DNA of 43,978 nucleotides from Pirellulales bacterium (GTDB lineage Bacteria; Planctomycetota; Planctomycetia; Pirellulales; Thermoguttaceae), in NCBI GenBank assembly GCA_016931995.1, contig JAFGDS010000080.1, positions 1 through 43,978 of the forward strand, in the 5' to 3' direction. Made by a program: the position numbers and the translations under genes. This document shows positions 33,431 to 43,391 of the stretch, piece after piece. The notes beneath the pieces were generated by a model that saw only the letters and a list, made by a program, of their open reading frames with translations, was not told the DNA's origin and searched no databases. Each line of letters begins with the position of its first letter. The first letter of the stretch is position 1.

Positions 33431-36400
33431 TCACGCGACGCCGCTGGCGACCAAGAGGTCCGCCAGGAAGTCGTCCCAGAGGTCGTCGCCGATCGTGACG
33501 TCGTCGTCCGGGTCTTCGTTGAAGTAGCCGTACTGGGCGAACACTAGGTCGATGGCCGACGTCGGATTGCCCGTCACCACAGGGGCCGACGCCGGGGCGG
33601 GCCAATAGGTTTGGCCGATGTGTGACGCCATGATGCTGAAATCAACCGGCGATACTTGGCCATCGAAGGTGAAATCGCCCTGGTACCACGTGGCGCCGCT
33701 GGTCGTTCCCCAGTAGGTGGCGAAGATCTCCCAGTCGATGTCATCGACCCGGCCGTCCAGGTTGGCGTCGCCTTGGAGCAAGAGCGAGAAGGCGTACGCG
33801 AAGTCCCCGCCGACCTGGCCGTCGCCCGAGGCCCCGTCGTTCCAGAACTGGCTCGTGCCGGACGTGTCGCCGATGAAGTCGGGCCCGTCCCATTCGCCGT
33901 CGAGCGAGAGGCCGTTGGTCGCGGCGATGGCGTCGGAAAGCTCCAGGACCCACTCGCCGTACTTCCACGTCGTGCCGAAGGTCCAGGTGACCGTCGAGCC
34001 GTTCACCGTGACGCTGGTGGGCGCGTACTCGGTTCCTTCGCCGCGCTGGTCCGTGAGGGTCAAATACGTCAATAACTGGGCCGGCGTGGAGGCCACGGCC
34101 CGGGTGAACGCCAGGGTGACTTGATTCACGCCGTCGAACACGGCGACGGGCAACAACTGGTCGTCGTCGCCGGCCTCGGGGGTCATTTCGATGGTCGAGC
34201 CCGGCACGGCCGAATTGGCCAATGCCATGTACGTGACCTGGAACGCCTGGGGCCACTGCTGCGAGCCATAGTTGGCCGCGAGGACGGCCAGGTCCAAATC
34301 GTCGACGAGGCCGTCGCCGTTGAAATCGCCCTCCTCCCACGTCATGCCCGACATGAGCCAATGGGAGGCCACGATGCTGGAGTCCGTGCCGGTGACCGTG
34401 CCGGAGAGGTTCGCGTCGCCGGGGAGCAGCAGAGAGAACGCGAAGTCAAAATCCCCGCCGTACGCGCCGTCGCCGGACGTGCCGCCGTCCTCAAAACTGC
34501 TCGTGCCGGAAGTATCCAGACGGTATTCGGGACCATCCCACTCGCCATCGAGCGGACCCGCCCCGGACGCGGCAATGGCGTCCGACAGCGACAAGACCCA
34601 CGCGCCAATCTTCCACGTCGTGTCAAACGTCCACGTGACGGTGAGGCCGTCCACTTCGACGCTCGTGGGCGTGTACTCCGTGCCAAAACCGTGCTGGTTC
34701 GTGAGAGTCAGGTAGTCCAACAGATCCTCGGTCGATGAGGTGACGGCCTGGTCAAACGTCACGATCACCTGATTGACGCCGTCGAATACCGGCAAGGGAT
34801 CGAGCTGCCAGAAGTCCTCCGCGGCCGTCGGGATCTCGATCTCCGAGCCGGGCACGGCGGAGTTGGCCACCGACACACCGGCGACGTGCAGGGCCGTCGG
34901 CCAGTACGTGCCGCCGGGCGTCGTCTGCAAGGCGAACGCCATCACGAAATCCCCGCCGCAGACGCCGTCGCCCGAGGTCCCGCCGGCGTCGAACGCGCTC
35001 GTGCCGGTCGGATCGCCGACGTAGCCCGGCCCGTCCCACTCGCCGTCCAGCGGCACGCCCTCCGCCGCGATCGAGTCGGACAGCGTCAGCACCCACTCTC
35101 CGACGTCCCACGTGGTGGCGAACGTCCAGGTAACCGTCTCGCCGTCGATGGACACGCTCGTGGGCGTGAAGATCGTGCCCGTACCGCGCTGGTCGCGAAG
35201 CACCAGATCGTGGACCAACGCGTCGACCGGCCGGTCGAACGTGACGATCACCTGGTCCATGTCCTCGTACACGGTCAGGGGAAAAAGCTGCACGTCGTCG
35301 CCGGCCTCGGTGTCGATCGCCACGGTCGAGCCGCTCACGCCCGACTTGGCCACGGCCACGCCGGCCACCTTCGGCCCGTCGCTGGCCGACTGCTCCAGCC
35401 AATGGTCGCCCATGATGTCGAGGTCCATAAGGCTGACCATCCCGTCCAGATTGAAGTCGCCGTCGGTCCACGCCGCGCCGCTGGCCGTGGGGTAGTGCTG
35501 CAATAAGATCTCGAAATCGCTAAAAGAGACCTTGCCGTCCAGGTCGGCGTCGCCGGGCAGCAACAGCGAGAACAGGAAGTGGAAATCCCCGCCGTACGCC
35601 CCATCGCCGGAGGTCGTGTCGTCGAAAAAGTCGCTCGTGCCCGACGTATCGCCCAAGTACTTGGGTCCGTCCCACTCGCCGTCCAGCGCCCGCCCGTCGG
35701 CCGCCTTGACCGCGTCGGACAGGCGCATGGCCCAGTTGCCGAACGTCCACGTGTCGCCGAACGTCCACGTCACGGTCGAACCGTCGGTCGTCGCGCCGGT
35801 GGGCGTATACTCCGTGCCCGTCGCCCGGTCCACCAGCACGAGGTCGCCGACCGACGCGAGCACCGGCTCGGAGAAGGTGACGATCACGCGGTTCATGCCG
35901 TCGAACACGGGCAGCGGCAGAAGCTGGTCGTCGTCGCCCGCGTCCGTGGGGATCTCCACCTCGGAACCGCTCACGGCGGAGTTGGCCACCTCGACTTTGG
36001 CCACCGTCGGGCCGACCGGCCAGACGTGCAGCTCCCAGTTGGCGTCCGCGACGGCCTCGTCCGCGGCGTCCACGTCGCCGTCGAAGTCGAAGTCGCCGTT
36101 GGCCCAGGTCGCTCCGCTGGCCATCGGGTAGTACGTGTAAAAGATGTCACAGTCCGAATCGTAGACCTCGCCGTCCAGGTCGATGTCGCCGGGCATCAAA
36201 AGCGAGAAGCCGAACGCGAAATCGCCGCCGGGCTGGCCGTCGCCCGAGGTCCGGTTGTACTGGCCCGACGTGCCCACCTGCAGGAAGAAGCTCGTGCCCG
36301 AGGCGTCGTCGAAGTTCGCCGGTCCGTCCCACTCGCCGTCCAGGGCCACGCCGTCCGCGGCCACCACGTCGGACAGCCGCAGCACCCAGTTGCCCAGCCG

Positions 36401-39400
36401 CTGGGTCGCGCCAAACGTCCACGTAACCACCGTGCCGTCGGCCGAGACCGCCGCGCTCGTCGCGCCGTGCTGCGTGCCCGTGCCGTACTGGTCGGTCAAC
36501 GTCAGCGCGGTGCGCAGGTCCTCGCCCGAGGTCGAGATCGGCCGGTCGAACGTCAAAATCACCTGGTCCATGCCGATGCACTGGCCCGCGGCGTCGAACA
36601 CCGGCAGCGGCAGAAGCTGATCGTAGTCGCCCCGCCGCGTGGGCACGGTGATCGCCGAGCCGCTCACGCCCGAGTTGGCCACGGCCACCTGGGCGACCTT
36701 GGGGGCGGCGTTGACGTAGCTCGTGCCGGCCGAAAGCTGGGGCCAGTAGGCGTCGTGCCAGTGGCCGGCGAGGATGGCCAGGTCGCTCTCGTCCACGTCG
36801 CCGTCCGCGTTGAAATCGCCGTCCGTCCACGCGGCGCCGCTGGCCGTGCCCAGGTTTTGGGCCACGATCTGCGCGTCCGCGTCGTTCACCATGCCGTCCA
36901 TGTCCGCGTCGCCGGGCAGCCGCAGCGCGAAGGCAAACTCAAAATCCCCGCCGTGGAAGCCGTCGCCCGAGGTCATGTCCAGGAAACTGAACGAAAACGC
37001 CCGGGTGGACGACGTGTCGCCCCGATACCGCGGCGCGTCGGTCCACTCGCCGTCCAGCGCCGTCCCGTCGGCCAGCACGTCGTCGGAGAGCTTCAATACC
37101 CACTCGCCGGTTTGCAGGGTCGCGCCAAAGGTCCACGTCACCGTCAGCCCGTCCACCGACTTCGTCCCCCCGGTCGGCGTCTTCACCGCGCCGGTTTGGT
37201 GGTTGGTGAGCGTCAGCAGATCCGCCAGTTCGGCCTCGGAGGAGGACACGGCCCGCGTGAACGTCAGGATCACCTGGTTCATTCCGTTCGCCACGGGCAG
37301 CGGGTGAAGTTGAAGATCCGTGCCGACACACGTGGGCACGAGAATCTCCGAACCCGAGACACCCGAGTTGGCCACGCTCACCGACGTCACCTGAAGCGGA
37401 TCCGGATCGGAGCCCGGCGGTTCCGGAATGTCGGGTGTCCAGTTCGCGGCGAGAATGGCCAGGTCCAGGTCGTCCACGGTGCCGTCCAGGTTGAAGTCGG
37501 CTTCGGTCCAACCGACGTTCGAGGTCCACAGCCAATGCGCCGCCAAGACGGCCGCATCCTCGCCGTCGACGTTGCCGTTCAGGTTGGCGTCGCCCGGCAT
37601 CGGGGGAGCGATCTCCTCGACGTTGGAGAACTCGGAGGTATTGCCATTTTGGAGATCCGTGGCGACGATGGTCACCCAATCGCCTACACTCAACTGCGCC
37701 GCGGGGATGCCCACGTAGTACGGATCGTCCCAACTGGAGTAGTGGCCGTTGGCGTCGGTGGTTCCCGCCAAGTCGTCCACGAAGTTGTACTCGTGGGCCT
37801 CTTCGTCGTACACGTAGACCTGAAACGCGAATGTAGTGCTGGCGAAATGGGCGGCGGGCGCGTCCAGGGAGAAGGGAATGACCCACGCGTTGTTCTCCAG
37901 CCATATCCCGTGGGTGTTGATTACCGGGGCCGCCAGCCCGCGATTCACTCCGTCGGTAAGCTGGATCGGGCTGCTCGGGTCAACGAAGGTATTGAGAAAG
38001 AAACAGGCGTCGTAAACCGCGGCATCCGCGGCAACCACGGAGCCGCCGCTGTTGTCCGTAAACGTGTTTTGAATGATCGCGATGTCGTGAGTGCTCGCCT
38101 GGTTGGTGCAATGGACCGACACGCCGGCGCCGATGTTCTCTTCGATCTGATTGCCGTAGAGGACGTCGTTCAATGGCGTGGCGGAGATCGTAACACCGCT
38201 CGTGCTGGATCCGGATCCATCGCTCGCGACAGCTACGCCATCTGCTCCATTCTCCGATATCACGTTTGGATAGATGGAGTACGTGCCATTGCCATTGTCG
38301 ACGACGGCTGGGGAGATTGTGACGTCGCTGAGATCGCCGCCCGTGGTACTGGAGAGGAGGATGCCGTGGCCGTCGTTGCCGCTGACGAGATTGCCTTGAA
38401 GGTCGATGCCCTGCGAGGTCCCCGTGCTGCCGGAGGCCACGACGACAATCCCGTTTTCGTTATTGTCGGCGATGGTGTTTCGGAGGAAGAGAAGGTCCTC
38501 GCTGTTGTCGGCGTTGACGCCCGAAGCGTCGTTGCTGCGCACGCTGTTCTGTTCGAGGATCACGTCCTGGCAATTGGCAAGCGCGACGCCCGACTCGCCA
38601 TTGTAGCGGATTTCGTTTCCGAAGATAAAGGAGTTGCCGCCGGCGCCGCGAAGCCCCACGGCGTGGATGCCGCATCCGTCGTTCGACAGAACGGTCGTTC
38701 CCGTCGCATTTGTGCCGATCGCGTTGTAGTAGATTTGGACCTGCAGCGCCATGCTATCGTTGCCGTCCAATTCGATCCCATTGTCGCCGTTGTTGACGAT
38801 CGTATTGGAGGCAATGGTGACCATGCCGGTGCCATCGCAGTAGATGCCGTCCGTCTCGTTGTCGTATGTGCTGCCGTTGTTGCCAATGTAGTTAGAGGCA
38901 ATCGACAGCACGTCAGCGTGGCCTCTGTGCGAAATCCCAAGGACTTCACCGAAGATCGTGCAATTGTTGATGGAGATGGAGTCGGCGTCGACGTTTGAGC
39001 CAATGAAGAAACCGACGCCGTTGTGACCGTTATCCGACACGGCACCACAGCTCGTTATGGTCACATTCTTCACATTGGCCCAAACCTCAAACGCGGTCCC
39101 AGTAATGTTGTAGAAGACCACATCGCTGATCGCGACGTTGCGGTACTGTGCGGTGTTTGGGAGTGTGTTAAGGAGATCCATCACGAAACCGTTGGCATAG
39201 CAATTGCTCCCATCAATGACAACATCGGCTGACGTTCCAGATCGCTGAATGACGACACCTTCCGAGATCTCTGGGAGGGAACGTGCGAGGGTGATCCAAG
39301 AAACGCCAGATTGAATGTAGATATAGTCCATGCCCAAGGAATTCGCTTGAGAATTCGCCTGGTTGATGGCCCACCTCAAAGTGTTTGGCATGTCGGGATC

Positions 39401-39547
39401 GCCGTAGGGTGTGTCGCCTTCAAGGGATACACTCCAACTGCTCAGAACGCGGCGGCCCTCCAATTGCTCGATCCGGAGCAATCTACTCCCTTGTGCCTGG
39501 CGTCTCCGGCGTGCATCGCGCGATGAAATGGTTTGTTGTTCTTTCAT
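33431..39547 (-). CDS. Giant surface protein: beta-helix, six Ig-like modules, six dockerin pairs
   Basis: The 2038-residue product has a basic N terminus and the planctomycete export motif RIEQLEGRRVLS near 24-35 (LEPRxL type) instead of a classic signal peptide. About 60-540 form a right-handed parallel beta-helix with short Asn-rich coils (NGDNGIELDGND, DNNENGIVVV, SGNDGHGILLS). From about 650 come alternating modules: EF-hand-like dockerin pairs (GDANLNGNVDGEDAAVLAAH) and Ig-like domains starting VANSGVSGS and holding QVILTFTRAV, VTWTFG and LDGEW. Ig modules start near 719, 949, 1179, 1392, 1554 and 1771. The fourth lacks its dockerin. The tail after 1975 is acidic. It is the last of four tandem surface genes. 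Adhesion or polysaccharide binding is inferred; enzyme activity is not evident. Confidence 0.9.
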   Translation of the reverse strand: MKEQQTISSRDARRRRQAQGSRLLRIEQLEGRRVLSSWSVSLEGDTPYGDPDMPNTLRWAINQANSQANSLGMDYIYIQSGVSWITLARSLPEISEGVVIQRSGTSADVVIDGSNCYANGFVMDLLNTLPNTAQYRNVAISDVVFYNITGTAFEVWANVKNVTITSCGAVSDNGHNGVGFFIGSNVDADSISINNCTIFGEVLGISHRGHADVLSIASNYIGNNGSTYDNETDGIYCDGTGMVTIASNTIVNNGDNGIELDGNDSMALQVQIYYNAIGTNATGTTVLSNDGCGIHAVGLRGAGGNSFIFGNEIRYNGESGVALANCQDVILEQNSVRSNDASGVNADNSEDLLFLRNTIADNNENGIVVVASGSTGTSQGIDLQGNLVSGNDGHGILLSSTTGGDLSDVTISPAVVDNGNGTYSIYPNVISENGADGVAVASDGSGSSTSGVTISATPLNDVLYGNQIEENIGAGVSVHCTNQASTHDIAIIQNTFTDNSGGSVVAADAAVYDACFFLNTFVDPSSPIQLTDGVNRGLAAPVINTHGIWLENNAWVIPFSLDAPAAHFASTTFAFQVYVYDEEAHEYNFVDDLAGTTDANGHYSSWDDPYYVGIPAAQLSVGDWVTIVATDLQNGNTSEFSNVEEIAPPMPGDANLNGNVDGEDAAVLAAHWLWTSNVGWTEADFNLDGTVDDLDLAILAANWTPDIPEPPGSDPDPLQVTSVSVANSGVSGSEILVPTCVGTDLQLHPLPVANGMNQVILTFTRAVSSSEAELADLLTLTNHQTGAVKTPTGGTKSVDGLTVTWTFGATLQTGEWVLKLSDDVLADGTALDGEWTDAPRYRGDTSSTRAFSFSFLDMTSGDGFHGGDFEFAFALRLPGDADMDGMVNDADAQIVAQNLGTASGAAWTDGDFNADGDVDESDLAILAGHWHDAYWPQLSAGTSYVNAAPKVAQVAVANSGVSGSAITVPTRRGDYDQLLPLPVFDAAGQCIGMDQVILTFDRPISTSGEDLRTALTLTDQYGTGTQHGATSAAVSADGTVVTWTFGATQRLGNWVLRLSDVVAADGVALDGEWDGPANFDDASGTSFFLQVGTSGQYNRTSGDGQPGGDFAFGFSLLMPGDIDLDGEVYDSDCDIFYTYYPMASGATWANGDFDFDGDVDAADEAVADANWELHVWPVGPTVAKVEVANSAVSGSEVEIPTDAGDDDQLLPLPVFDGMNRVIVTFSEPVLASVGDLVLVDRATGTEYTPTGATTDGSTVTWTFGDTWTFGNWAMRLSDAVKAADGRALDGEWDGPKYLGDTSGTSDFFDDTTSGDGAYGGDFHFLFSLLLPGDADLDGKVSFSDFEILLQHYPTASGAAWTDGDFNLDGMVSLMDLDIMGDHWLEQSASDGPKVAGVAVAKSGVSGSTVAIDTEAGDDVQLFPLTVYEDMDQVIVTFDRPVDALVHDLVLRDQRGTGTIFTPTSVSIDGETVTWTFATTWDVGEWVLTLSDSIAAEGVPLDGEWDGPGYVGDPTGTSAFDAGGTSGDGVCGGDFVMAFALQTTPGGTYWPTALHVAGVSVANSAVPGSEIEIPTAAEDFWQLDPLPVFDGVNQVIVTFDQAVTSSTEDLLDYLTLTNQHGFGTEYTPTSVEVDGLTVTWTFDTTWKIGAWVLSLSDAIAASGAGPLDGEWDGPEYRLDTSGTSSFEDGGTSGDGAYGGDFDFAFSLLLPGDANLSGTVTGTDSSIVASHWLMSGMTWEEGDFNGDGLVDDLDLAVLAANYGSQQWPQAFQVTYMALANSAVPGSTIEMTPEAGDDDQLLPVAVFDGVNQVTLAFTRAVASTPAQLLTYLTLTDQRGEGTEYAPTSVTVNGSTVTWTFGTTWKYGEWVLELSDAIAATNGLSLDGEWDGPDFIGDTSGTSQFWNDGASGDGQVGGDFAYAFSLLLQGDANLDGRVDDIDWEIFATYWGTTSGATWYQGDFTFDGQVSPVDFSIMASHIGQTYWPAPASAPVVTGNPTSAIDLVFAQYGYFNEDPDDDVTIGDDLWDDFLADLLVASGVA

Positions 39548-39590
39548 TGCGAGTGTTCCCGTCTCTTTGTCAGCCTACCGATGTGCTGTA

Positions 39591-40811
39591 TTACCTGTAC
39601 GAACGAGATGTCATTTCGACTGCTGGCGGATGGCGATGTGTTCGTGGTAGTGCCTTGATCGCCCCGAAGAACGCGACAACAACGAAACACATTGCCGCAA
39701 AATTGGGTTCCGGGACTGGAATAAGCAACAAAGAGGCATTGATCCCGTTTGCATCCGTGCCGGACGCCAAAATCCATCCATTGTTGTTGATGTCATGCGC
39801 CGACGCGATTCGCCACACATCGCCCAAGACGACGTTGTTGAGATCCTGCATCCCATAGGTCTCATCCCAAAGGAAGGCGTGCAGCGTGGAGCGATCGTCT
39901 CCTGGTACCCAGCCATTTCCGACGATCTGACCCAAATCGTTGATCGCGAAAACGAATGTTGACTCACCGGCAAGCGTGCCTAGGTCCCGAATCTCTCCAT
40001 CCTCCCAAACCACCACGGAATCCACTGTGCGCCAAGGAAAGTCGGGAACGGGCGCCGGGCGCGTCTTGACACCCGCGATACTCCCGAGATTGTTGATTGC
40101 CATTGGATTGATATCCAACAAACCACCGATATCCCGCATGCCCTCGGATTCCGTCCACAAGAACGCCCGAAAGGGCGCATCCGGGTCGAGTGACACGGAC
40201 GTCACGCCGATCACTTGGCCAAGGTTGTTCACGGCAATCGCCGACGACTCGTCGCCACCCAGAGTGCCCAGGTCGCGCATGCCCGTCTGGGCGGTCCAAA
40301 GGAAGGCGTGGCTCCGGTCATTGCCCGGCCAGGCGGCTCCCACGACCGTGCCGTCGTCATTGATGTCGAACGCGTTGGATTGATTGCCGCCCAGGCCATC
40401 CAGATCCAACATGCCGCCGTCTCGCCGCCAGCGAAAGGCATGCGGACCGCCGCCGCTAAGGTAATCCGTGGTGCTGCTCCCGGCCACTTCGCCGCGATTA
40501 TTGATCGCGTAGCCTGTCGTGTTGTACGACCGCCCGAGGTTGCCGAGTTCCTTCATCCCCGACGTTGGGTCCCAAACGAACGCGCCCCAATCTCCGAACA
40601 CCGTCTCGTAACCCCCGACGATCTGGCCCGCATCGTTGATCGCGCTGGCGGAAAAACCTTTGATGAGGTCTGCGCCCACTGCCGCGTCTCGCCAGATCGC
40701 GCTCAAGTCGGTCACCGCATACCGCACCTCGGCCGCGCCCGGCGCGGGCCAGCCCAGCAAGACGGTAAGGGCAACCAAGGTCGTCATTCTCACAACAGAT
40801 GGACGGTTCAT
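39591..40811 (-). CDS. HAF-repeat protein with PEP-CTERM sorting tail
   Basis: The 406-residue product has a signal peptide (MNRPSVVRMTTLVALTVLLG, cleaved near AAE at residue 27). It then carries about seven beta-propeller-like HAF repeats of the form AINDAGQIVGG...HAFLWT...GMRDLGTLGG. The C terminus VPEPNFAAMCFVVVAFFGAI followed by a basic cluster (PRTHRH) fits a PEP-CTERM signal, which is cut and anchored by an exosortase encoded elsewhere. ATG 40811 has GGAGGA eight bases upstream, so the ATG at 40832 is less likely. It lies 43 bases before the giant gene and 51 bases after the VWA gene. Function is unknown; HAF proteins are usually extracellular. Confidence 0.9.
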   Translation of the reverse strand: MNRPSVVRMTTLVALTVLLGWPAPGAAEVRYAVTDLSAIWRDAAVGADLIKGFSASAINDAGQIVGGYETVFGDWGAFVWDPTSGMKELGNLGRSYNTTGYAINNRGEVAGSSTTDYLSGGGPHAFRWRRDGGMLDLDGLGGNQSNAFDINDDGTVVGAAWPGNDRSHAFLWTAQTGMRDLGTLGGDESSAIAVNNLGQVIGVTSVSLDPDAPFRAFLWTESEGMRDIGGLLDINPMAINNLGSIAGVKTRPAPVPDFPWRTVDSVVVWEDGEIRDLGTLAGESTFVFAINDLGQIVGNGWVPGDDRSTLHAFLWDETYGMQDLNNVVLGDVWRIASAHDINNNGWILASGTDANGINASLLLIPVPEPNFAAMCFVVVAFFGAIKALPRTHRHPPAVEMTSRSYR

Positions 40812-40862
40812 CGCACTTTCCTCCTTGTTCATGGCGATAGCCTCGCGGCAGTCACGGCGCGT

Positions 40863-43304
40863 TCACGCGGCCAGAACCACTTGCGCGGCGCACGCGCGCG
40901 GCCCGACGCCGCCTGATGGACCAAATATGACCAACATGGTATTCCTTCGCCGTCCCTGCGTCAACGCAGGGGGAGGGGGAGAAGCCAATCGACCCCTCCC
41001 GGCGATTTCGGTGATCGGAGAGTAGGCGGTGCCGTCGGTGGCGCGGACGTAGAAGTGGTCGATGCCGGTCCAGCCCTCGGCGGGCGTGTAGCTGAACGTG
41101 CCGTCCGCATGGATCTCCAACGCCCGCGCGTGCTCCGCGCCGCGCCAGAGGGTCATCTGGATGGCCTCGCCCTCCACGTCGTAGCCCAGCACGCCGCTGA
41201 TTGGTTCGTCGGTCACGGTGCGGAGCCGCTCGTAAAACCGCGGCGCGTCGTTCACCGGGCTGACGTTGATCGTCACCGTGGCCCAATCGTAGAAATCTCC
41301 GTCCCCCGTGAGCGCGTAGCGGAAGGTATCCGTACCATGGAAATCCGGGTCGGGCTCATATCGGAATGCGGGTCCTGTTGGTGGGTCGGGCTCGATGCGC
41401 GTTAGCGTCCCGTTCCCTGGCTGTGTGACCATCTCGAACGCGAACGACACGACTGTGTTTGTAACTGGGCTGGGGTTGGTGTCGTTAGCCAAAAGGCTGG
41501 CGAGTGTAATCTCCAGCGGCGTATCCTCGTTCGTATCACAAGCATCGTTCGTCGCGGCTGCCTCTTGAATGCCGAAATCCGCCACGATCTGGGAAGCACG
41601 GCGTATTGTCACCGCGTCGTAGTACGTTGTAGGTTTGTAATCGGCGGGAGCTTCGATTTTCAGTGGGTACTCGCCGGGAACCAGGTTCTCGAAGGAGTAT
41701 TCGCCGCTGGCGTTGGTGACGGTGGTAAGGTCGCCCGCGTCCGGCACGCCGTTTTCGTTCCAGTCGAAGTACACCGTGACGCCCGCCATGCGCGCGTTCG
41801 TCTCGTCCTCGATGCCGTTGCCGTTGAGGTCGTACCAGACTGCTCCTTCGATCGTGCCGGGCACGCTGGTCACCTGCGACGAAAGCCCCGCCAAAAGGCC
41901 CTGGCGGAGGGTGTAGCCGCCGACCGTATCCAGGTTGAAGTACAGCGGATCGCCCGGCTCGATCAGGTCGTTGGTTCCGTTCTGCAGTGTGCCCGTACCG
42001 CGATAGATCGCGCCCGTGCATTCGGCGAACGCCTCGAGCGCGGTCCGCGGCTTGCGAGTCGGATCGTGGTTGATCGGGTAAGTGGACTTGCCGATGCCGA
42101 TGACGAGGATCTCCAGTTCATTCAGTGCGGTCACGGTCTCCTGGATCTGCGCGCCCTCGCCCCGAGGCGTTCCCGCAATCCCGTCGGTGGTGAAGCGGCT
42201 GTATTCGACTGGGACCCCGTCAAGGCCGTAGATGAGATCCTCGGGCCCGAGCGGGGGGGATTCGACTTGGTACCGGATGCCCATGTCAGTGGCTACAAGC
42301 ACCACGCGCATCGCGCCCTCGCGGAATCCGACGCCGCCAAGGCCGTCTTCGACATCGACCGCCGGCGGAATGATGTCGTGTTCGGGATCGGGCTCGAAGG
42401 TATCGAAAGCGGGCACGTCGCCGCTATCGCCGGGTGTGACTTGCGTCGCATACAGTCCCGCCGCCCCCGAGTCGATCGTGTCCTCATCGTCATTGCCGTC
42501 GAAGCCCTCCCCGGTCGCGACTTGGTAGAGAGCTTCCACCATGGACTCGGGGCCATCGCCGCCGTATCCGGGCGTCCTGCGTAGGATGGCTGCCTCGATG
42601 GCCTCGGCGAACGTCACCGTAGTCTGACCATTCGTCCACACGCTGTCGTACTCAATGATCGGCTGGCTGAGGATGAACGGACGGTCGCTAGGATATGAAA
42701 AAGGAGAACCCCAGTTCGCGTATTCCTCATAGCGCCCGACTCCAAAGCCCCAACTGATCTCGGGATATGCTCCGGCACTTCCAGCCAGATCCTCAATGAG
42801 CAAGTTCGCAACGCCAAGGAATTCAGCCGTGTACTGGGGACTGTCAAAGCTTCCCGTATCGTCGACAAGAAAGAACACATCCACCATGGCTGGCTGATTG
42901 GCGTGCCTGAAATCCACCCCTTCCTCGATCTCTTCTGCAAGCAGCGTCATGGAGCGAAAGCCGCTTGCCGGATTCGCCAGCATATAACCTGTCGAAACAA
43001 CCTCGGCCACTCGGTACGTTCCGGCATCCAGGTCGGCAAACGTGTACTCGCCAGCACTATTGGTGACAGCCCACAGTTCTCCTTCGTCCCATGAAGAATC
43101 GGCATCCTCGTCCAGAAACACCTTGATCCCCGCAAGCGGCTGCGGATCGAGGATGTCGCCGAAATACGCCATCCCGTGAATCTCCGCGCCGCTTAGACAA
43201 AGCCGAGCTTCCAGCGACTCGAAAGCACGGACTCGTGCCTTCGTGGAACTGCGCGACGAGACATGACCCATTCCTTTACGATTGAAACGTTTATGGGACG
43301 ACAT
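40863..43304 (-). CDS. Surface protein with SdrD-B, VWA-like and cadherin-like domains, C terminus probably broken
   Basis: The 813-residue product starts at ATG 43304 (AGGAG eight bases upstream) and has the planctomycete export motif RAFESLEARLCLSG near 26-39. An SdrD-B-like domain follows (GIKVFLDEDADSSWDEGELW near 58-77), then a VWA-like domain with metal site DVFFLVDDTGSF near 140-151 and a long Asp/Gly-rich segment. A second SdrD-B domain holds VWYDLNGNGIEDE near 503, and cadherin-like repeats follow (EDTPLEITLASLLANDTNP, then YEPDPDFHGTDTFRYALTGD). After YSPITEI near 768 the sequence stops looking like the fold and becomes GRGRLASPPPPALTQGRRRN, read from a palindrome-bearing repeat. 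An intact protein would finish the last strand, so the end seems lost. Confidence 0.87.
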   Translation of the reverse strand: MSSHKRFNRKGMGHVSSRSSTKARVRAFESLEARLCLSGAEIHGMAYFGDILDPQPLAGIKVFLDEDADSSWDEGELWAVTNSAGEYTFADLDAGTYRVAEVVSTGYMLANPASGFRSMTLLAEEIEEGVDFRHANQPAMVDVFFLVDDTGSFDSPQYTAEFLGVANLLIEDLAGSAGAYPEISWGFGVGRYEEYANWGSPFSYPSDRPFILSQPIIEYDSVWTNGQTTVTFAEAIEAAILRRTPGYGGDGPESMVEALYQVATGEGFDGNDDEDTIDSGAAGLYATQVTPGDSGDVPAFDTFEPDPEHDIIPPAVDVEDGLGGVGFREGAMRVVLVATDMGIRYQVESPPLGPEDLIYGLDGVPVEYSRFTTDGIAGTPRGEGAQIQETVTALNELEILVIGIGKSTYPINHDPTRKPRTALEAFAECTGAIYRGTGTLQNGTNDLIEPGDPLYFNLDTVGGYTLRQGLLAGLSSQVTSVPGTIEGAVWYDLNGNGIEDETNARMAGVTVYFDWNENGVPDAGDLTTVTNASGEYSFENLVPGEYPLKIEAPADYKPTTYYDAVTIRRASQIVADFGIQEAAATNDACDTNEDTPLEITLASLLANDTNPSPVTNTVVSFAFEMVTQPGNGTLTRIEPDPPTGPAFRYEPDPDFHGTDTFRYALTGDGDFYDWATVTINVSPVNDAPRFYERLRTVTDEPISGVLGYDVEGEAIQMTLWRGAEHARALEIHADGTFSYTPAEGWTGIDHFYVRATDGTAYSPITEIAGRGRLASPPPPALTQGRRRNTMLVIFGPSGGVGPRACAAQVVLAA
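40954..40971. repeat. CCCTGCGTCAACGCAGGG palindrome
   Basis: A perfect 8-bp stem with a two-base centre followed by GGGAGGGGGAG. It lies exactly where the VWA protein's C terminus loses homology, so it may belong to an inserted repeat. Confidence 0.65.
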
Positions 43305-43391
43305 CGCTGATGCTCCTGTGCCTGAATTGGTGCGAATTTTGAAATAGCGCGACGTTGTCTTACGATCTGACACACTGTGGCATTAAAAATC

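Noticed and set aside
33431-37610. Cellulosome scaffold
   Set aside because: Dockerin-type repeats are present but no cohesin domain is seen, and planctomycete dockerins often occur without cellulosomes.
35579-38998. 1139-codon plus-strand open frame
   Set aside because: It lies antisense to the giant surface gene, and its translation is an Arg/Val/His-rich shadow without domains. Long antisense frames are expected in GC-rich coding DNA.
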